From NCBI GenBank assembly GCA_044368415.1, contig JBIPLJ010000007.1:41767-105766 (forward strand): a stretch of DNA of 64,000 bases, in the 5' to 3' direction. Below, in pieces: positions 60,642 through 64,000 of this stretch (the first letter of the stretch is position 1; each line of letters opens with the position of its first letter). This DNA comes from UBA4615 sp044368415. GTDB lineage: Bacteria > Pseudomonadota > Gammaproteobacteria > Burkholderiales > Burkholderiaceae_E. The translations under genes were made by a program, and so were the position numbers. The notes below the pieces were generated by a model, which ran no database searches, was not told where the DNA came from, and saw only the letters and a program-made list of their open reading frames with translations.

Positions 60642-61847
60642 TCAGTCCGAGTCGGGCGAGGGCGAGGACGAGGGCGAGGGCTCCGCGCGGCGCAGCGGAG
60701 AGCGGTCGTCGAGTTCGTCTAGGTAGGCGTCCACGCCGCCGGCCTCGCGCTCCAGGAACCGCTCCACCGCATCGGCGAACGCCGGATGCGCGAGGTGGTG
60801 GTACGAGGAGGTCTGCACCGGCAGGAATCCGCGTGCCATCTTGTGCTCGCCCTGCGCGCCGCCCTCGAAGCGGCCCACGCCATGGGCGATCGCCCATTCG
60901 ATCGGCGCGTAGTAGCTCGCCTCGAAGTGCAGGCAGGGCACCTGCTCGATCGCCCCCCAGTAGCGGCCGTAGATCGCCTGCGAGTCGCGCATCAGCAAGG
61001 CAGCCGCGATGGGTCGGCCCTCGCGCGTTGCCCGCGCCATGAGCAGCGCCTCGGGCATCGAGCGCGCGAGCTCGACGAAGAACGCGCGGTTCAGATACGG
61101 CGTGGAGTGGTGCTGTGTGTAGGTCGTCCGGTAGCAGCGCGCGAAGAACGTCCAGTCGGCCTCGCTGATCGCCGGGCCCTCGAGCATCGCCACCGTCACG
61201 CCTGCCTCGGCCACCTTGCGCCGTTCGGCCCGGATCTTCTTGCGCTTGGGCTGGGCGAGCGCGCCGAGATAGTCGTCGAAGTCTTTCCAGCCCGGGTTCG
61301 ACCAGTGGAACTGGACGCCGAGCCGGCGCATCAGGCCGGCCTCGGCGAGTGCCCGCGCATCATCGTCGCGCGGGAACAGCACGTGCAGTGAGGACAGCCC
61401 GTGCGCCACACATTCCGCGATCAGCGCCCGCACCAGCGCCGCCCGGGCCGAGTCGTCCCGGGCCAGCAGGCGCGCCCCGGGCACCGGGGTGAACGGGATC
61501 GCGACCAGCGCCTTGGGGTAGTACTCGAGTCCGTGTCGGCGGTAGGCGTCGGCCCAGGCCCAGTCGAACACGTATTCGCCGTACGAATGGGCCTTCAGGT
61601 AGAGCGGCGCGGCGCCCACGAGCGTACCCGAGGCGTCCTCGATGCAGACGAAGTGCGGATGCCAGCCGGTGCCGTCGCCGACGCAACCGGACGTCTGCAG
61701 GGCTGCCAGGAAGGCATGGCGCACGAACGGACCGGGGCCTGCGTCGCCTGCGAGCGCATCCCATGTCGCCGCACTCAAGGTGCGGATGTCGGCCACGATG
61801 TGCGTGCGATAATCATCAACTCGCGCCGCCCCTGCTTTGCTGGTCAT
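60642..61847 (-). CDS. DUF482 (GNAT-like, peptidogalycan family) acyltransferase-like protein
   Basis: 401 aa in the DUF482/FemAB-like GNAT group. Family marks: WDALAGDAGPGPFVRHAFLA, VGAAPLYLKAHSYGEYVFDW, AYRRHGLEYYPKAL, SSLHVLFPRDDDA, then FHWSNPGWKDFDDYLGAL with LAQPKRKKIRAERRKV, YTQHHSTPYLNRAFF and RFEGGAQGEHKMARGFLP. The biochemical role is not known to me. The ATG at 61847 overlaps the nadE ATG on the other strand (CATG); GTG 61796 is the only other plausible start. The tail is a low-complexity Ser/Pro run. Confidence 0.85.
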   Translation of the reverse strand: MTSKAGAARVDDYRTHIVADIRTLSAATWDALAGDAGPGPFVRHAFLAALQTSGCVGDGTGWHPHFVCIEDASGTLVGAAPLYLKAHSYGEYVFDWAWADAYRRHGLEYYPKALVAIPFTPVPGARLLARDDSARAALVRALIAECVAHGLSSLHVLFPRDDDARALAEAGLMRRLGVQFHWSNPGWKDFDDYLGALAQPKRKKIRAERRKVAEAGVTVAMLEGPAISEADWTFFARCYRTTYTQHHSTPYLNRAFFVELARSMPEALLMARATREGRPIAAALLMRDSQAIYGRYWGAIEQVPCLHFEASYYAPIEWAIAHGVGRFEGGAQGEHKMARGFLPVQTSSYHHLAHPAFADAVERFLEREAGGVDAYLDELDDRSPLRRAEPSPSSSPSPDSD

Positions 61848-63459
61848 GCCTATCCGAATCGCCAGTGCTCAGCTGAATCAGATCATCGGTGATTTCGACG
61901 GGAACCGCGGCCGTATCGTCGATGCCGCGCGCCGCGCCGTCGAGGCGGGTGCCCGCGTGCTCGTCACGCCCGAGCTGTCGATGACCGGCTACCCGCCAGA
62001 GGATCTGCTGCTGCGCGGGGCATTCTATGACAGGACGCGTGCGGCGCTGGCCGCCCTCGTCGAGCAGTCGGTTCAATGGCCCGAGCTGCGGCTGCTCGTG
62101 GGCCATCCGTCCGAGCACGACGGTAGGCGCTACAACGCAGCCTCGGTCATCCACGCCGGGCGCGTGATCGGTGAGTACCGCAAGCACGAGCTGCCGAACT
62201 ATGGCGTCTTCGACGAGCCGCGCTACTTCGTGTCCGGCGACGCGCCGCTGGTCTTCGAGGTCGAGGGCCTGCGGCTGGGCGTGGTGATCTGCGAGGACTT
62301 CTGGCTGCCGCATGCGCCGGCCGCCGCGAAGGCCGCGGGCGCGCAGGTGCTGCTTGCCATGAACGCCTCGCCTTACCACCTCGACAAGCACCAGGACCGG
62401 ATGGACGTGGTGCGCGACAACGTCTGCGCGCAAGGGATGTCGGTTGTCCTCTCGAGCCTCATCGGCGGTCAGGACGAGCTGGTGTTCGACGGCATGTCCT
62501 TCGCGCTGAACGCGGATGGCGCGCTCGCCGCGCAGGCCCGCGCGTTCGTCGAGGACTTGCTGCTCGTGGACGTCGCCGACGACGCACAACTGTCCGGTCC
62601 GATCGAGGCTGCGATGCCGCTCGAGGCGCAGGTCTACGAGGCGCTGGTCCTCGGGGTACGCGACTACATCGGCAAGAACGGCTTTCCCGGCGCAATCATC
62701 GGCCTGTCGGGCGGTATCGACTCGGCGCTCACACTGGCGATCGCGGTCGACGCGCTCGGCCCAGAGCGCGTGCGGGCGGTGATGATGGCCTCGCCCTACA
62801 CCGCCGACATCTCCTGGATCGACGCGCGCGAGATGGCCGCGCGCGTCGGCGTGCGCTACGACGAGATCCCGATTGCGACCTGCTTCGAGGCTTTCCTCTC
62901 GACCTTGGAGGGTGAGTTCCGAGACACCCGGCCTGATACGACCGAGGAGAACCTGCAGGCCCGCATCCGAGGCACGATCCTCATGGCGCTGTCCAACAAG
63001 TTCGGCTCGATCGTGCTCACCACCGGCAACAAGTCTGAGATGGCGGTCGGGTACTCGACGCTGTACGGCGACCTGGCTGGCGGATTCGCAGTCATCAAGG
63101 ACATCGCCAAGACGCTGGTCTATCGGCTCTGCGCGTACCGGAACGCCGTCTCGCCGGTGATCCCGGAGCGGATCATCACGCGCCCGCCGAGCGCCGAGCT
63201 GCGTCCGGATCAGAAGGACCAGGACTCCCTGCCGCCGTACGACCAGCTCGACGGTATCGTTCAGATGTACATGGAGGAGGACCGCCGCGTCGACGAGATC
63301 GTCGCGGCCGGTTTCCCGCGCGAGGCGGTCGACCAGGTTGTCCGGTTGATGCGCATCAGCGAGTACAAGCGCCGCCAGGCGCCGATCGGGATCCGGGTGA
63401 CGCCGCGCGCTTTCGGCCGCGACTGGCGGTATCCCATCACGTCGAAGTTCCGCGACTGA
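61846..63459 (+). CDS. nadE: Glutamine-dependent NAD+ synthetase
   Basis: 537 aa. Amidates deamido-NAD to NAD with ammonia channelled from glutamine. The N-terminal glutaminase (nitrilase-type) triad is Glu in TPELSMTGYPPEDLL, Lys in EYRKHELPNYGVFDE and Cys in LGVVICEDFW. The C-terminal synthetase has the P-loop GLSGGIDSALTLA and the NKSEMAVGY motif with FRDTRPDTTEENLQARIRG. ATG 61846 was chosen over TTG 61837 since MPIRIASAQLNQI is the family start. glnB follows after 49 bp, a common betaproteobacterial pairing. Confidence 0.96.
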   Translation: MPIRIASAQLNQIIGDFDGNRGRIVDAARRAVEAGARVLVTPELSMTGYPPEDLLLRGAFYDRTRAALAALVEQSVQWPELRLLVGHPSEHDGRRYNAASVIHAGRVIGEYRKHELPNYGVFDEPRYFVSGDAPLVFEVEGLRLGVVICEDFWLPHAPAAAKAAGAQVLLAMNASPYHLDKHQDRMDVVRDNVCAQGMSVVLSSLIGGQDELVFDGMSFALNADGALAAQARAFVEDLLLVDVADDAQLSGPIEAAMPLEAQVYEALVLGVRDYIGKNGFPGAIIGLSGGIDSALTLAIAVDALGPERVRAVMMASPYTADISWIDAREMAARVGVRYDEIPIATCFEAFLSTLEGEFRDTRPDTTEENLQARIRGTILMALSNKFGSIVLTTGNKSEMAVGYSTLYGDLAGGFAVIKDIAKTLVYRLCAYRNAVSPVIPERIITRPPSAELRPDQKDQDSLPPYDQLDGIVQMYMEEDRRVDEIVAAGFPREAVDQVVRLMRISEYKRRQAPIGIRVTPRAFGRDWRYPITSKFRD

Positions 63460-63463
63460 CCGC

Positions 63464-63469
63464 TACAAT
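63464..63469 (+). promoter_or_regulatory. Candidate -10 element of glnB
   Basis: TACAAT 40 bp before the glnB ATG and just after the nadE stop. A -35 at 17 bp would be GTCGAA, weak. Suggests glnB may have its own promoter besides read-through from nadE. Confidence 0.35.
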
Positions 63470-63508
63470 CGGGCGCAACCCCGCACTGCACCGCTGTTGG
63501 AGAGCGTC

Positions 63509-63847
63509 ATGAAGCGCATCACCGCGATCATCAAGCCGTTCAAGCTCGACGAGGTCCGCGAGTCGCTCGCCGAGGTCGGCGTCACCGGCCTGACGGTCAC
63601 CGAGGTCAAGGGCTTCGGCCGCCAGAAGGGCCATACCGAGCTCTATCGCGGCGCCGAGTACGTGGTCGACTTCCTGCCGAAGGTCAAGGTCGAGGTGGTC
63701 GTGCCCGATGTCTCGCTCGACGCTTCGCTCGACGCGATCGTGCGCGCCGCGCGCACCGGACGGATCGGTGACGGCAAGATCTTCGTCACCGCGGTCGAGC
63801 AGGTGATCCGCATCCGCACCGGCGAGACCGGCAACGAGGCGATCTGA
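63509..63847 (+). CDS. glnB: Nitrogen regulatory protein PII
   Basis: 112-aa trimeric signal protein that senses ATP/ADP and 2-oxoglutarate and controls glutamine synthetase adenylylation and NtrB. All landmarks are present: MKRITAIIKPFKLDEVRESL, the T-loop with Tyr51 (YRGAEYVVDF) for uridylylation by GlnD, KVKVEVVVPD, the C-loop TGRIGDGKIFV and the C-terminal RIRTGETG. The frame starts at 63497 but ATG 63509 gives the standard N-terminus. It is the classical PII, in contrast to the PII-like gene at 30.4 kb. Confidence 0.97.
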   Translation: MKRITAIIKPFKLDEVRESLAEVGVTGLTVTEVKGFGRQKGHTELYRGAEYVVDFLPKVKVEVVVPDVSLDASLDAIVRAARTGRIGDGKIFVTAVEQVIRIRTGETGNEAI

Positions 63848-63874
63848 AGCGCCGACAGGGCGCGTGCACCGATC

Positions 63875-64000
63875 CTAGTGTCCTGTCCCGCTTATACGTG
63901 AGCAAAGTCTATGCAGTTTTTCAAGGATGGTATCGGCGGTGGCGGTCCACTTGAAGGGCCGGCAGTTGGTGTTGTGCACGGCGACGAAGTGGTCAATGCG
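63875..64000 (-). mobile_element. 3' end of an IS630-type transposase, cut by window edge
   Basis: The minus strand reads 41 codons to a TAG at 63875-63877: IDHFVAVHNTNCRPFKWTAT, then ADTILEKLHRLCSRISGTGH. This is the typical C-terminus of IS630-family transposases (the NxxxxPFxWT block). The catalytic DDE residues lie outside the window. The IS end should be at or just left of 63875; TAGTGTCCTGTCCCGC there may be the terminal repeat next to a TA target. The element is 27 bp downstream of glnB. Confidence 0.75.

Noticed and set aside
1..64000. CRISPR arrays, rRNA operons, prophage modules, biosynthetic gene clusters
   Set aside because: No regularly spaced repeats with unique spacers, no rRNA sequence and no phage structural or assembly-line genes were seen. 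The only tandem arrays are the short ones listed.

Overview
The window looks like chromosome from a high-GC betaproteobacterium, most likely Burkholderiales. The pointers are very GC-rich codon use, the order cysS, 3-methyladenine glycosylase, accA, tilS ... lysC, tRNA-Ser, a lipoyl-domain-bearing Lpd encoded with aceE and aceF, nadE beside glnB, and a BPH-type (betaproteobacterial proteasome homologue) gene. No species is claimed. Most genes are intact and core. The accessory or decaying parts lie at about 12.7-15.1 kb, 22.9-23.9 kb and the right edge.

Layout. 0-4.4 kb (+): cysS (5' truncated), a DNA glycosylase, accA and tilS. 4.3-11.05 kb (-): a complete minor-pilin operon fimT-pilV-pilW-pilX-pilY1-pilE, mostly with start/stop overlaps, preceded by 17-bp tandem repeats that resemble response-regulator boxes. 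11.3-12.7 kb (+): lysC and tRNA-Ser(GCT). 12.7-15.1 kb: a less GC-rich accessory block with a coding remnant, a damaged ChpS/ChpB-like antitoxin-toxin pair and a legumain-like (C13) lipoprotein. 15.1-22.9 kb (+): a 50-aa conserved small protein, a bacterial alpha-2-macroglobulin and its usual partner PBP1C. 22.9-23.9 kb (-): a JmjC/cupin pseudogene with a stop and a frameshift. 23.9-30.7 kb (+): a heavy-metal RND efflux operon (small membrane protein, CzcC-, CzcB- and CzcA-like proteins, PII-like protein).

30.7-36.3 kb (-): MoxR ATPase, DUF58 and VWA proteins, an HtrA-type protease, and an HsaA/DszC-like flavoprotein with no visible start codon. 36.4-39.5 kb (-): chemoreceptor, porin and a half-size phosphate-binding-like protein. 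39.8 kb: tRNA-Arg(ACG). 40.2-46.8 kb (+): aceE-aceF-BPH-lpd. 46.9-50.5 kb (-): a three-part TRAP transporter of the 2-oxoacid-binding type. 50.7-58.3 kb: argH (-), then algZ-like, algR-like, hemC, hemD, hemX and hemY (+). This is the arrangement around algR in Pseudomonas, where AlgZ/AlgR activates the fimU-pilE operon, so the regulator and its expected target are both present here. 58.3-58.5 kb: a 101-bp tandem structured repeat between convergent genes. 58.5-63.8 kb: aldehyde dehydrogenase (-), ppa (+), a DUF482 acyltransferase-like protein (-), nadE and glnB (+). The right edge enters an IS630-type transposase.

The observations most worth following are the proteasome-like gene inside the pyruvate dehydrogenase operon, the iterated boxes upstream of fimT together with the AlgZ/AlgR pair, the C13 lipoprotein in the accessory block, and the cluster of broken genes. 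All functional statements come from reading the sequence; no searches were run.
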